Assembly (NCBI RefSeq): GCF_015207425.1
Contig: NZ_JADEWZ010000043.1
Location: forward strand, 1 to 42,820
Direction: 5' to 3'
DNA: 42,820 nt
DNA from: Lusitaniella coriacea LEGE 07157
GTDB taxonomy: Bacteria > Cyanobacteriota > Cyanobacteriia > Cyanobacteriales > Spirulinaceae
The translations under genes and the position numbers were made by a program. This document shows, one piece after another, positions 33,805 to 42,248 of this stretch. The notes beneath the pieces were generated by a model. The model worked only from the letters and a program-made list of their open reading frames with translations, was not told the DNA's origin and searched no databases. Numbering within the stretch: the stretch's first letter is position 1; each line of letters starts with the position of its first letter.

Positions 33805-36297
33805 ATGAAGTCCTGGGAATTTCTCATCCAAAAGAAAGGTACTGACTCCTGGCTCGCCTTGAGAACGCAGAAGCTGAAACTAACAGCAGGAGAATATCGG
33901 CTGGTCGCGCGATCGCACCGTCCCAATGTCGATGTAGAAATTCGCGTCACCCACCAAACTCTAGACGAAACCAATCCCAAACGGCGATCGCAAAAGCGTT
34001 TGGCTCGCACCAATGGCGATGGGTTAATTGCTCTGGTTCCCTTCATTCCTTTTCAACCGGGTTTGTGGCAAATTCGCTGTTCCTGCGATTTAATGTCTGA
34101 ACTTCTGGGAAAACCCTGGTCTGAGGTCATTCAATTTCACGTTTCTCCTCAAGTCGCGCGATCGGAAATCATAAGCGACACAACGCCAATATCAGAAGAA
34201 TTAACGGCTGAGTCTCCCGCACCAGAAGAAGTCGAGCAACGTCCTGCGATTGAAATCCCAGCGATAGTCGAGCAACCTAAAGAGATTGTTGTAGAGTCTC
34301 CAGAAGAAGAATTTCCCGCCGAAGAAGTGGTTGTCGAATCTTCAGAAGAAGAAACTCAAACAGAAACAGAGGAAATCTTCGATCTCAACTCTCTCCTCGA
34401 TCGCTCGATCCAAAACCTAGAACACATTCTTCAACAGGCGAATTGCGCTCCTCCCCAAGAAACCACCGCTTCAGACCCGCCTCCTCTAACCCCCGAATCT
34501 CAAGAGGAGCAGGACTCAGAAAGTACCATCGAACTGCCCTTGCGCCTGAGTTTGTACCACGATAACTTTGTCCGCTACCAAGATGAACCGATCCTAATTT
34601 CCGGACAAGTAGACGCGCTCAATCCAGAATTCGACGATTTACAGGCAATCTTTACGGATTTAGGGGGAACATCGGCATGGTTGGTATTGTATTACCATTT
34701 GCGCGACCCGCAATCTGCGGGGGGGAACGCCGCAGGGAACGAACTCGACAAGCTTCCCAGGCAAGTGCTATTTGACAGCCGACAGAAGGATGGCGATACA
34801 ACCCTTCCCAAAATTTTTGGCTACCATCTCGAAATTCCCGAAGCGTACCGCAATCCCTTGATTTTGGGGAAAGTGACCCTTGAAGTTTGGTGGCAGCGCG
34901 ATCTCGACGAGCGTCCCTCAAAGATCGTTCTCGCCGATCTACCGTTTACCATCGCCGCCGCAGTGGACGAGCTTCTAGAAGTTGCCTTCGCCAGTAATAT
35001 AGCTCCCCCCCTTGAAACCGAAACTCCCCCAGAACCGTCTGTCACCCCAGCTTCTTTTAATACCGATTTTCTCGATCTGATCGAGAAACCCCCGGCGACT
35101 CATTCCGAATCCGCGATCGCGTCCCCAAAATTTTTCCGCGTTACACCGCGCCCCACTCCGTCGCAGAACAGTCTAAAATCCCTACAACTGCCGAATTTCT
35201 CCTCCTCCGCCAAACAAGAAACTCCTTCGCCATTGCAACCAGAAGAAATTCCTCAAAATCCAGAATCGCCACCCATCTCCGAGGATTTAGTCGAGCCTTT
35301 GCCTTCTGACAGGGAAGAACCAATCGCATCTACTGCTGTCCCCGAACAAATCGCTCCCCTCGATCTCGAAGAAGCACCTTCCCCCATCGAACAACCAACA
35401 GAACCTCCCATCGAACCTTTGGAAGCAAATCCAGAGTTTCAAGCCTTACGTTTGGAAGAACGGTTTTGGTCGCGAATGAATTCCCTAGCGGAGGAAGCAT
35501 CTTCTTTTTCCTTGGACTCATCGGGAGAAGTTATCCCACAAGCATCGCAGTCTCGCTCGTCGGAGTTAGAGAGTGATAGCGTACCTCCATCGGAGGAAAT
35601 GTTGGAAGGGGATGAACCGATTCCTCAAGTAACGCTCCCGTTAGATTCACCTGCGGAGACAATTGCAGATGTCCCCCTAATGGGTTCGCCATCTGATGAG
35701 GAGGAATTGGAAATAATTTTTGAGGATGAATGGACGGCGATAGAACCGGAAACAACCGAACCCAAGGAGCCGCCAGCCGATCGCGCGATCGATTGGACGA
35801 GTCAAGAAATTGTCGTAGACGATGATGAAGAACTGCCTCCCTCGCCATCCATTCGGCAAGATGCTTCTGGATTGCCTTACCCCAAAGCAGTCAAAGACTT
35901 TTCCTCGAAAGGAGCGGCTGCCGCTCAACCCGATCCCGACGCTGTGGTGCCAACACCAATCCTACAGGTGCATTCGGGAGAGTTAGTTGCCGGAGAACCC
36001 GTAGCGGTCAGAATTAAACTTCCGTCTTATTCCAATGCGGTTTATGTCAAATTGTGGATTCAAGATTGCCACACTCACTACATTATGGAAGGTCCCCGCG
36101 CCTTGGTGGACTTTACGGTGAACGCCGAAGGAGAATTGGAAACCCTAACCCAGTCGATCGTTCCCCAAGGGACTTTGGAAATTCAATTTGAGGCGATCGC
36201 GATCGATGTGGAAAGCCAGCGTGAAAGTCGCAAAGCTGCGGTCATTCGGAAGGTTATTCCACCGGATCTTCCCAACGTTTCCCTACAAAATTTCTGA
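33805..36297 (+). CDS. Long conserved cyanobacterial protein with beta domains and Pro/Glu-rich linkers
   Basis: An 830-residue protein of unknown function. Three structured parts are separated by low-complexity linkers. These are an N-terminal domain (about 1-115, MKSWEFLIQKKGTDSWLAL, LWQIRCSCDLMSELLG), a middle beta-rich domain (about 238-400, LPLRLSLYHDNFVRYQDEP) and a C-terminal beta domain (about 711-820, LQVHSGELVAGEPVAVRIKL). The linkers (115-238 and 400-710) are rich in Pro, Glu and Ser and probably disordered. The beta domains resemble immunoglobulin-like modules, but I cannot assign a family. There is no signal peptide. It follows hisS closely and converges with the HEPN-like gene. 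Confidence 0.8.
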   Translation: MKSWEFLIQKKGTDSWLALRTQKLKLTAGEYRLVARSHRPNVDVEIRVTHQTLDETNPKRRSQKRLARTNGDGLIALVPFIPFQPGLWQIRCSCDLMSELLGKPWSEVIQFHVSPQVARSEIISDTTPISEELTAESPAPEEVEQRPAIEIPAIVEQPKEIVVESPEEEFPAEEVVVESSEEETQTETEEIFDLNSLLDRSIQNLEHILQQANCAPPQETTASDPPPLTPESQEEQDSESTIELPLRLSLYHDNFVRYQDEPILISGQVDALNPEFDDLQAIFTDLGGTSAWLVLYYHLRDPQSAGGNAAGNELDKLPRQVLFDSRQKDGDTTLPKIFGYHLEIPEAYRNPLILGKVTLEVWWQRDLDERPSKIVLADLPFTIAAAVDELLEVAFASNIAPPLETETPPEPSVTPASFNTDFLDLIEKPPATHSESAIASPKFFRVTPRPTPSQNSLKSLQLPNFSSSAKQETPSPLQPEEIPQNPESPPISEDLVEPLPSDREEPIASTAVPEQIAPLDLEEAPSPIEQPTEPPIEPLEANPEFQALRLEERFWSRMNSLAEEASSFSLDSSGEVIPQASQSRSSELESDSVPPSEEMLEGDEPIPQVTLPLDSPAETIADVPLMGSPSDEEELEIIFEDEWTAIEPETTEPKEPPADRAIDWTSQEIVVDDDEELPPSPSIRQDASGLPYPKAVKDFSSKGAAAAQPDPDAVVPTPILQVHSGELVAGEPVAVRIKLPSYSNAVYVKLWIQDCHTHYIMEGPRALVDFTVNAEGELETLTQSIVPQGTLEIQFEAIAIDVESQRESRKAAVIRKVIPPDLPNVSLQNF

Positions 36298-36312
36298 TGC
36301 TATCCTGTCTTT

Positions 36313-37359
36313 TTAAGAAGAACCCATCCAGCCTCTCAAATTCGTAAGTGTTAACATAGCTTGTGCAAGAGGGTTGGTCATAGACTCTCCAGCCTCTCTA
36401 AGTATTTTGAAAGCTTGTTGAGTATTATCCGTTAAGTTTGTTAAATTCTCTTCTGCATTTTCAATAATTGATTCTTTATCCTCTTCTGGTAGAGTAATTT
36501 GATCGAGCTTACCAATCGCTTCTTGTAGCTTAGGTTTAACATCATTAATCAGTTGCACGACTTCGTTAAACTCCTGTTTGCTCATTGATTTATTATGTGC
36601 AACCTGATTCCTCCTTTGATACAACTTTTCCCAACGCTTGCTCAAATACTCGCTCTCACAATCAACTAAAGCAGAAAAGTATCGTTCCCAATTTGACTTA
36701 GGGACAAAAGACTTTAATTCATCCAAGCTTAAGTCTTCTAGCCTACTGACAGTTTTTATTTTTTCAGCAAGGTTTTTCGCGCTGATTGAGGTGTATTCTT
36801 TAAATAAAAAGTTTGAAAGCTGTATGAAATCCGCTTCATAGATATGATTGTGGCTATTCTTAGAGCTTTTATGACGGATAGAATCAATGACTTCTTGCGG
36901 ACTCGCTTCCTTGAACCAAGATAAACCCACGTTAGTTAGCATAAACTTTGTAATGAGCTTACGCATGATGTTTTCAATTTCGTGAATCAAAGGATAAGCT
37001 TGATTCGTATAATAGTAACTCAAGTCATCCCATAAAATTTGAACTTGTTGACTACTTGCTTTGAATAATAGCGCCCTAATATTTTTTAGAAATCTTTCAA
37101 ATTTTTCAATTTCACTCTTGTTATCACTTGTCAACTTAATATGAAAGTATCTTTGATTTTCGGTAGCGATATCCCCCATTTGAACTTCATATCCGATCTT
37201 CAGAGAATCGTATTCAATACAGTTATCGTAAACTGTAATTTCTTCAGACGACTTCAAAAAGTTATTCAGAGAATTTATACTATTGCAAAACACTTCTTTA
37301 CGATCGACAGCGATCAAAAATTCAACCTTAAAGCTTTGCATACAAAAATCCTCATTCAT
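36313..37359 (-). CDS. HEPN-like domain protein, candidate RNase or defence protein
   Basis: A 348-residue, AT-rich gene. Residues about 110-285 are helical and contain RNQVAH (R250-H255), fitting the R-x4-6-H catalytic motif of HEPN RNases, preceded by WEKLYQR and followed by helices as expected for that fold. The N-terminal 100 residues form a separate mixed domain (FKVEFLIAVDRKEVFCNSI). There is a long acidic helical tail. HEPN proteins of this kind occur in abortive infection and toxin-antitoxin systems, but no partner gene is adjacent. The start may be 37359 or the ATG at 37341, which has GAGGA 7 nt upstream. There is no HIP1 octamer and base use differs from its neighbours, suggesting transfer. 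Confidence 0.65.
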   Translation of the reverse strand: MNEDFCMQSFKVEFLIAVDRKEVFCNSINSLNNFLKSSEEITVYDNCIEYDSLKIGYEVQMGDIATENQRYFHIKLTSDNKSEIEKFERFLKNIRALLFKASSQQVQILWDDLSYYYTNQAYPLIHEIENIMRKLITKFMLTNVGLSWFKEASPQEVIDSIRHKSSKNSHNHIYEADFIQLSNFLFKEYTSISAKNLAEKIKTVSRLEDLSLDELKSFVPKSNWERYFSALVDCESEYLSKRWEKLYQRRNQVAHNKSMSKQEFNEVVQLINDVKPKLQEAIGKLDQITLPEEDKESIIENAEENLTNLTDNTQQAFKILREAGESMTNPLAQAMLTLTNLRGWMGSS

Positions 37360-37386
37360 ATCAGCTTTCCGGAATTATAAATTAGC

Positions 37387-37420
37387 AAAAGAACCGCCAA
37401 CCAAGATTGACAGTTCTTTT
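37387..37420. terminator. Intrinsic terminator of the psbEFLJ operon
   Basis: AAAAGAAC and GTTCTTTT pair around an inner CAA/TTG stem, giving a strong hairpin with T-tract on the minus strand, about 85 bp after the psbJ stop. Symmetry allows function in either direction. Confidence 0.82.
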
Positions 37421-37505
37421 GTAGATTAAAGGCTCGGTACAGTTGCTCCTAAAATAGCGCACATTTAGCAAAGGCAAAATTCAGGAGCGATTTTGGTCGA
37501 ACTTC

Positions 37506-37625
37506 TTACATTGAAGAACCAACACCAGCGTATGCGCCGTAGAAGAAAAGACCAACGACTGTAAGAATGCCCGTGCCAGCGACTACGGCAACAAGCCACA
37601 AGGGAATACGCCCATCTGCAAACAT
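37506..37625 (-). CDS. psbJ: Photosystem II protein J
   Basis: A 39-residue single-helix PSII subunit starting [19 protein letters not shown] and ending [11 protein letters not shown]. PsbJ lies near the plastoquinone exchange channel and affects electron flow on the acceptor side and PSII assembly. It is the last gene of psbEFLJ, 48 bp after psbL. Confidence 0.97.
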   Translation of the reverse strand: MFADGRIPLWLVAVVAGTGILTVVGLFFYGAYAGVGSSM

Positions 37626-37673
37626 AGTTTTTTATAACCTCCTAATTGCTCCCAATACAGAAATAAAAGCCAG

Positions 37674-37793
37674 TTAGTTAAAGAAATAACTGGAAAACAA
37701 AATACCCAGAACGAAAATGAGCAGTAAACCCAAGAACAAAGAGGTTCGATTGAGTTCAACAGGCTGCCGATTTGGATTTGGGGTACGATCCAT
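37674..37793 (-). CDS. psbL: Photosystem II protein L
   Basis: A 39-residue protein, [19 protein letters not shown] followed by one membrane helix and the conserved ending SSYFFN. PsbL sits at the PSII dimer interface and helps QA function. The third gene of the operon, 9 bp after psbF. Confidence 0.97.
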   Translation of the reverse strand: MDRTPNPNRQPVELNRTSLFLGLLLIFVLGILFSSYFFN

Positions 37794-37802
37794 TCTTCCT
37801 CC

Positions 37803-37940
37803 CTATCTTTGGATAAACTGCATGGCCGCGATCGCGCCCAAAAAGAATACACTGGGTACGCCCAAGGTGTGAACAGCCAGCCATCTGACTGTGAAAATGG
37901 GGTACGAAACAGGCTGATTGCCTGGATTTCTACTCGTCAT
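37803..37940 (-). CDS. psbF: Cytochrome b559 beta subunit
   Basis: A 45-residue single-helix protein. The heme-ligating histidine is in [17 protein letters not shown]. It forms the b559 heterodimer with PsbE inside PSII. It starts at ATG 37940, with AGGAGAA upstream, 28 bp after psbE. Confidence 0.97.
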   Translation of the reverse strand: MTSRNPGNQPVSYPIFTVRWLAVHTLGVPSVFFLGAIAAMQFIQR

Positions 37941-37968
37941 AGTTCTCCTTCTCGTTTCTTAAAACGTC

Positions 37969-38217
37969 TTACTTTTTAACAAACTCATCAATCTGAGATT
38001 TACTCTGATAGCGGTCTGTAACCAAGGGAACTTCTAGCCGATCTTGAGAGTAATACTCATTCGGACGAGGCGTTCCAAAAACATCATAAGCTAAACCCGT
38101 GCTAACAAATAGCCAGCCCGCGATAAATAACATCGGAATTGTGATGCTATGAATCACCCAGTAGCGAACACTGGTAATAATATCGGAAAACGGACGCTCT
38201 CCAGTTGAACCTGCCAT
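37969..38217 (-). CDS. psbE: Cytochrome b559 alpha subunit
   Basis: An 82-residue protein: [20 protein letters not shown], then the helix with the heme-ligating histidine ([19 protein letters not shown]) and a lumenal tail ending [14 protein letters not shown]. Essential for PSII assembly. First gene of psbEFLJ, with AGGAGAAGAT just upstream and ycf48 about 90 bp farther up. Confidence 0.98.
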   Translation of the reverse strand: MAGSTGERPFSDIITSVRYWVIHSITIPMLFIAGWLFVSTGLAYDVFGTPRPNEYYSQDRLEVPLVTDRYQSKSQIDEFVKK

Positions 38218-38306
38218 CGGAATCTTCTCCTTTTTTTTTGAGACTATTAAAGACCCAGTTAATATGATACGGAATCAGACCTATCCCAACAAGGGTAAGC
38301 CTAATT

Positions 38307-39311
38307 TTAAGCTACTTTATCCTGGGATTTGTATGTGAGTAAAAAACCGCGATCTCCTAATACAAATCCGCGATCGCGACTGTTAAAGACAATTTTATAG
38401 AGATTGGAGGGAACATCCTCTACTTCTCTATCTTTTTGCCAGGTTTTTCCCTCATCAAAACTCACCAGAAGATTGCCGCTACCCCCAGACACCCAGATTT
38501 CCTCTGGCGTGCGATAGGCAACATCTAGCAATCCCCAACTGGTTCCAATTTCGGGGTACTGCGCTTCATCCCACGTTTCGGCATCTTCCGAACTGCCAAA
38601 CTGAATTTGACCGCCTCGCGCGATCGACCATCGCCGACCGTCCTTGCCAAACCCCATATTCTGGAGTCGCCGGGAACTGGTGCGTTGGTGCGGAACCCAA
38701 GCTGTTTGACCGGGTTGCCAAGTGGAATAAAAGTTCCCCCGCGCAGAAACTGCAATATATTCCCCCTCAGCAGAGCGCGAAAGGTTACGAACCACTCCAA
38801 CTGCCTCTTGAACCAAGGCTTTCCAGGTTTTTGCCCCATCTTCAGTTTTGTAAATTGCCCCGACATCTGTCGTCATTTCTGCCGAGTTGGGTGCGAGGGC
38901 TAAAATTGAATAGGGGGAACCCGGTAACTTGGAACTCAAAGAAATCCGCGACCAAGATTTTCCTCCATCAGTTGTATGGAGAAGGATTGAAGGCTGACCG
39001 ACAATCCACCCTTCCTGACCAATGAAGCTGACTGAGGTAAATGTCACTTTTTCATCGCCCAGTTCGAGTTTCTGTTCTTGCCAGGTTTCGCCGCCATCTG
39101 CGGTTTCAAAAAGCGTTGCCTGACTCCCGACTAACCAGCCGACATTGGGGTTCTCGGTAAAGGCGACATCTAAAAGTCTTGCCTCTGTTGGCAGTTCTTG
39201 AGCGTTCCAGGGATTGTAGCTCGTGCTGGGGACGTTGCTACAACTCGCGCAAAAGAAGGCAACTGCCAATACAACTAAGATTTGTTTCAGTTTTCTCACA
39301 AATAAACTCAT
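38307..39311 (-). CDS. ycf48: Photosystem II assembly factor Ycf48 (HCF136)
   Basis: A 334-residue seven-bladed beta-propeller protein that helps D1 precursor and early PSII reaction-centre assembly. The signal peptide (ILVVLAVAFFCASCSN) has a lipobox-like end with C24, so it is probably a lipoprotein on the lumen side. Repeated blade motifs include ETADGGETWQEQKL, HTTDGGKSWSRI, KTEDGAKTWKAL and SFDEGKTWQKD. The position between rubA and psbE is conserved in cyanobacteria and fits joint action in PSII assembly. Confidence 0.97.
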   Translation of the reverse strand: MSLFVRKLKQILVVLAVAFFCASCSNVPSTSYNPWNAQELPTEARLLDVAFTENPNVGWLVGSQATLFETADGGETWQEQKLELGDEKVTFTSVSFIGQEGWIVGQPSILLHTTDGGKSWSRISLSSKLPGSPYSILALAPNSAEMTTDVGAIYKTEDGAKTWKALVQEAVGVVRNLSRSAEGEYIAVSARGNFYSTWQPGQTAWVPHQRTSSRRLQNMGFGKDGRRWSIARGGQIQFGSSEDAETWDEAQYPEIGTSWGLLDVAYRTPEEIWVSGGSGNLLVSFDEGKTWQKDREVEDVPSNLYKIVFNSRDRGFVLGDRGFLLTYKSQDKVA

Positions 39312-39368
39312 ACCATCCGATCGCGGGTTCAGGAAATTCAGAGTCGAAACTCTGTTGATTGTTTTGGT

Positions 39369-39716
39369 TTAATGCAAACCGTAAAGACTGAGGAATAGCA
39401 AAAAGGCGACTGCTAAACTGCCAAAAATGAGTATGTTTTTTTGACCGGGTGTCAAGCGATTAACCCCTAAACCGTAGTTTAGATTTTCTTGGAATCCAGA
39501 GGGCGCACCGGTTGAACCGATATTTCGGAACTGTGCCTTGCGAACGCCACAGACCGGACAGTGCCAGTCAGTCGGTAAATCCTCAAAAAGGGTTCCTGAC
39601 GGAATCTCGCTTTTGCTATCTCCCTTATCGGGTTCGTAGACGTAGCCGCAGCTTTTGCACTCATAACGAGCGGGGGCTTGTTCGGCTAGGGTTTTTTCTT
39701 GGGCTGGATCGCTCAT
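39369..39716 (-). CDS. rubA: Membrane-tethered rubredoxin RubA
   Basis: A 115-residue protein from the ATG at 39716. A rubredoxin domain with [16 protein letters not shown] and [13 protein letters not shown] supplies four iron-binding cysteines (C20, C23, C53, C56). A linker and one C-terminal membrane helix ([20 protein letters not shown]) follow. This form is required for PSII reaction-centre assembly. An ATG at 39731 would add five residues and is less conserved. It heads the rubA-ycf48-psbEFLJ block. Confidence 0.96.
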   Translation of the reverse strand: MSDPAQEKTLAEQAPARYECKSCGYVYEPDKGDSKSEIPSGTLFEDLPTDWHCPVCGVRKAQFRNIGSTGAPSGFQENLNYGLGVNRLTPGQKNILIFGSLAVAFLLFLSLYGLH

Positions 39717-39777
39717 TGCTGAGGAAAGCAAATATTAAAATCTTTGTTACAAATTATCGCATAAAGTTTAACCTTTG

Positions 39778-40053
39778 TTAGAGAGAATCATAAAGACGCG
39801 CGATCGCGGCGCTTAAATCGAGGGTGTTACGCTGCCATAAAAAGCACTTTGTCAATATCTCTTTGCAATTCGCAACAACTTCAAAGCTCAAGAACGACAA
39901 AAATTGATTCGCATCGCCCGCGACAACGGTATAGCCGTAAGAAGTCAGGAGGGGCAAAACCTTTAGAGTATCCCAAGAAAAAAGTTGTTCGATCTCGTCA
40001 GACAGACAGGGATCTGGGGAAGCTGGGGTGAGGAAGAGACGGCGTGGGATAGT
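39778..40053 (-). pseudogene. C-terminal ORF remnant without a plausible start
   Basis: The minus-strand frame is open from 40053 to a TAA at 39778-39780 and has protein-like composition over about 75 codons (LPLLTSYGYTVVAGDANQFL, later LWQRNTLDLSAAIARLYDSL). No ATG or GTG opens it. The first 15-20 codons read through repeat-like CTTCCCCAGAT text. It looks like the 3' end of a gene cut by a repeat. I do not recognise the family. Confidence 0.4.
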
Positions 40054-40708
40054 TTATTGATTGGAGTACTCTTAGTTATTTCCAGCTTTACATTTTTTGA
40101 GATGTCCTAACGTATATGTGTAGTGCTATATCGAGCGCCCCGTCGCTGTGGCTCTCCTTGTCTTCCCCGTCTCCCCACGCATCTCATAAGCTGACGTGCT
40201 TACGTTAAAGCTTAGAGCCGTACCTTTCAAAAAAAATCTGCTATCAACTTCAAATAAACTTTATCAATGCAATTGTTTTACAGCAGCCCAGAAAGCCACA
40301 AATAGTAGTAAAACCCCGATTCAGTAAAGTGAAAAGCAAGAACAAAATCGGGAAAAATATACTGAAATAAATAAATTTTATTGTTTTTCAAGCGAAACAG
40401 ATAACAGTATTTTCGTAGGAATTACGTGAATACGCTGGATGTATCGAGCGGTAAAAATGCGATAACGGAGGCGATATAACTTTGCCCTGCGTAATTTTTT
40501 TCTTTTGTAAAGAGTTAGTGAAATGTGGCAAATACCGAGGACGTAGCACTCATCAAAATTCTATAACGGTAGTAACAAATAAATAAAAAGCAAGCACACA
40601 AACCCCAGAGTTGAAGTTGCTTGTAACAGTTTTAGGGTGACAGGCTACCAAAATTCAAATTATCGGAACACTAAGACACAACGCACTCTAACGAAGGAGT
40701 TACAAAAA
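40054..40708. other. Long AT-rich intergenic region and leader of the PEP-CTERM gene
   Basis: About 650 bp with no convincing gene. A short CCTTGTCTTCCCCGTCTCCC repeat fragment lies near 40156-40176. After that the DNA is AT-rich and without HIP1, with poly-A and poly-T runs. AAGGAG (about 40694-40699) is the ribosome-binding site for the gene at 40709. The length suggests a regulated promoter or long 5' UTR, but no known element was recognised. Confidence 0.55.
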
Positions 40709-41482
40709 ATGTCCAACAAAATTTTAACAGGTTTACTCGCTGCAACAACTGCATTTTCAAGTTTCGCGATCGCGGACGTTGCACAAGCAGATCAACTCAA
40801 CCAAGACCTCTACGATCTCTTCCGCAGTGAGTACGTTCAAACAGAAAGAGATGCCCTAGAAAATCCCGAAACCCATCGATTGGAGCCGGGTAGCTTAGTC
40901 ACCACAGGTGGAGATGTCGATCTCTTCTTCTTAACTGAAGGTGCAACCTATATCAATCGCCTCTTATATTCTGTCAATGGTGGCGGTTTAGGAGGAACCT
41001 TTGACGATAGGCAAATCGCTTCAAACGACAGAGAGCTGGCGGGCTTTAACAACGATACAACCATGACCTTGGGTGAAGGCGAAACATTAGGGTCTTTTGC
41101 AGAAGGTTCTGTCCTAGACTTCTTCTTACACTCTAGAGGATATTGGGAAGGACATTCCGGTTGGATGTTAGGTGCAGATGAAAGCCAAAACGCTGACGGA
41201 CTCCAGCACATCGCCGCTTATGACTACTTTGATGGCACGGATAGCTGGGTGATTCTATCTTTTGAAGATATGTTGGGTGATGGTTCTGAAGGTTCCAATA
41301 TGTACAAACCCAACGATACTCCCTCCGACCGCGACTTCAACGATGCCGTCTTCGCGATTCGCGGCGTGACTCGCGGTACAACCTCCACCCCCGTTCCCGA
41401 ACCCACTGCAACCCTTGCACTATTCGGTTTGGCGGCTGCTGGTTTCACAGGTCTGCGTCGTCGCAACAAAGCAAGCAAATAA
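40709..41482 (+). CDS. Exported PEP-CTERM protein with a DUF4114-like domain
   Basis: A 257-residue protein from ATG 40709, chosen because AAGGAG lies 9-10 nt upstream. An N-terminal signal peptide (ILTGLLAATTAFSSFAIADVAQA) precedes a mature domain with VDLFFLTEGATYINRLLYSVNG and NDTPSDRDFNDAVFAIRGV, typical of DUF4114-like secreted proteins. The C-terminus is a sorting signal: TPVPEP, a hydrophobic stretch (ATLALFGLAAAGFTG) and a basic LRRRNKASK tail. It is probably exported and processed by an exosortase-type system, with an extracellular role. No exosortase gene lies in the window. Confidence 0.88.
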   Translation: MSNKILTGLLAATTAFSSFAIADVAQADQLNQDLYDLFRSEYVQTERDALENPETHRLEPGSLVTTGGDVDLFFLTEGATYINRLLYSVNGGGLGGTFDDRQIASNDRELAGFNNDTTMTLGEGETLGSFAEGSVLDFFLHSRGYWEGHSGWMLGADESQNADGLQHIAAYDYFDGTDSWVILSFEDMLGDGSEGSNMYKPNDTPSDRDFNDAVFAIRGVTRGTTSTPVPEPTATLALFGLAAAGFTGLRRRNKASK

Positions 41483-41529
41483 ACCAAAATCTATCAATAA
41501 CGGCTGCTTCGGCAGCTAACGAAGATTAT

Positions 41530-41556
41530 AAGCTCAGGAGACTGGGCTTATTTTTT
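41530..41556 (+). terminator. Intrinsic terminator after the PEP-CTERM gene
   Basis: AAGCTCAG-GAGA-CTGGGCTT (one G-U pair) followed by ATTTTTT is a good intrinsic terminator. A small GCTGC-TTCG-GCAGC hairpin lies just upstream near 41503-41516. Confidence 0.85.
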
Positions 41557-41728
41557 GTTTATTCGACCTCATCGCGTTATTTCTTCGTTGAATGCTACAA
41601 GTTATATAAAATCCACCCCTAAAAAGTTGATGTAAGTATTCAATTTTCAGCTATCGTCCTCGCAGTCTGAGTGCTTACGCCAGAATACACTGAAGGTAAG
41701 GATTCAACGAGGAAAATTAACATTAAAA

Positions 41729-42097
41729 ATGGACAAAATTCAACTAACGGGAATTCGCTGCTATGGATATACGGGATTTTTGCCGGAAGAACAAGTTTTA
41801 GGGCAATGGTTTGAGGTGGATTTAACGATTTCCTTGGATTTAGTCGCCGCAGGGGAGAGTGACTGTATCGAACATACCTTAGATTATCGGGACGCGATCG
41901 CGCGCGTCAAAGAAATCGTGAAAACCCAAAAGTATGCTCTCATTGAAAAACTCGCCACAGCGATTGCCAAAACAATTCTAGAACTCGATAAAGTCGAGCA
42001 AGTCCGCGTCCAATTGAGCAAACCCGCTGCACCCATCCCCGACTTTGGCGGCAGAATTACCATTGATATTACTCGCAGCAACGTCATGCAATCTTGA
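41729..42097 (+). CDS. folB: Dihydroneopterin aldolase
   Basis: A 122-residue FolB that converts 7,8-dihydroneopterin to 6-hydroxymethyldihydropterin and glycolaldehyde in folate synthesis. It starts MDKIQLTGIRCYGYTGFLPEE, with the conserved ECIEHTLDY-like segment (ESDCIEHTLDYRDA) and YALIEKLATAIA. The C-terminus has VRVQLSKPAAPIPDFGG. Length is normal. It lies alone between the PEP-CTERM terminator and acnB. Confidence 0.95.
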   Translation: MDKIQLTGIRCYGYTGFLPEEQVLGQWFEVDLTISLDLVAAGESDCIEHTLDYRDAIARVKEIVKTQKYALIEKLATAIAKTILELDKVEQVRVQLSKPAAPIPDFGGRITIDITRSNVMQS

Positions 42098-42248
42098 TGG
42101 GGATGTCCGAAGCATTCCTCTTTTTTGTAACAATCGTGATAGAAGTAGATTCGGTTTACTGCCAACGGATTGCGAGTGGCAAACGCAGTAAGCTAACCTT
42201 TTCAAGCGCTAGCCAATCCCGTAGAACATAATAAGGAGAACCTCATCA

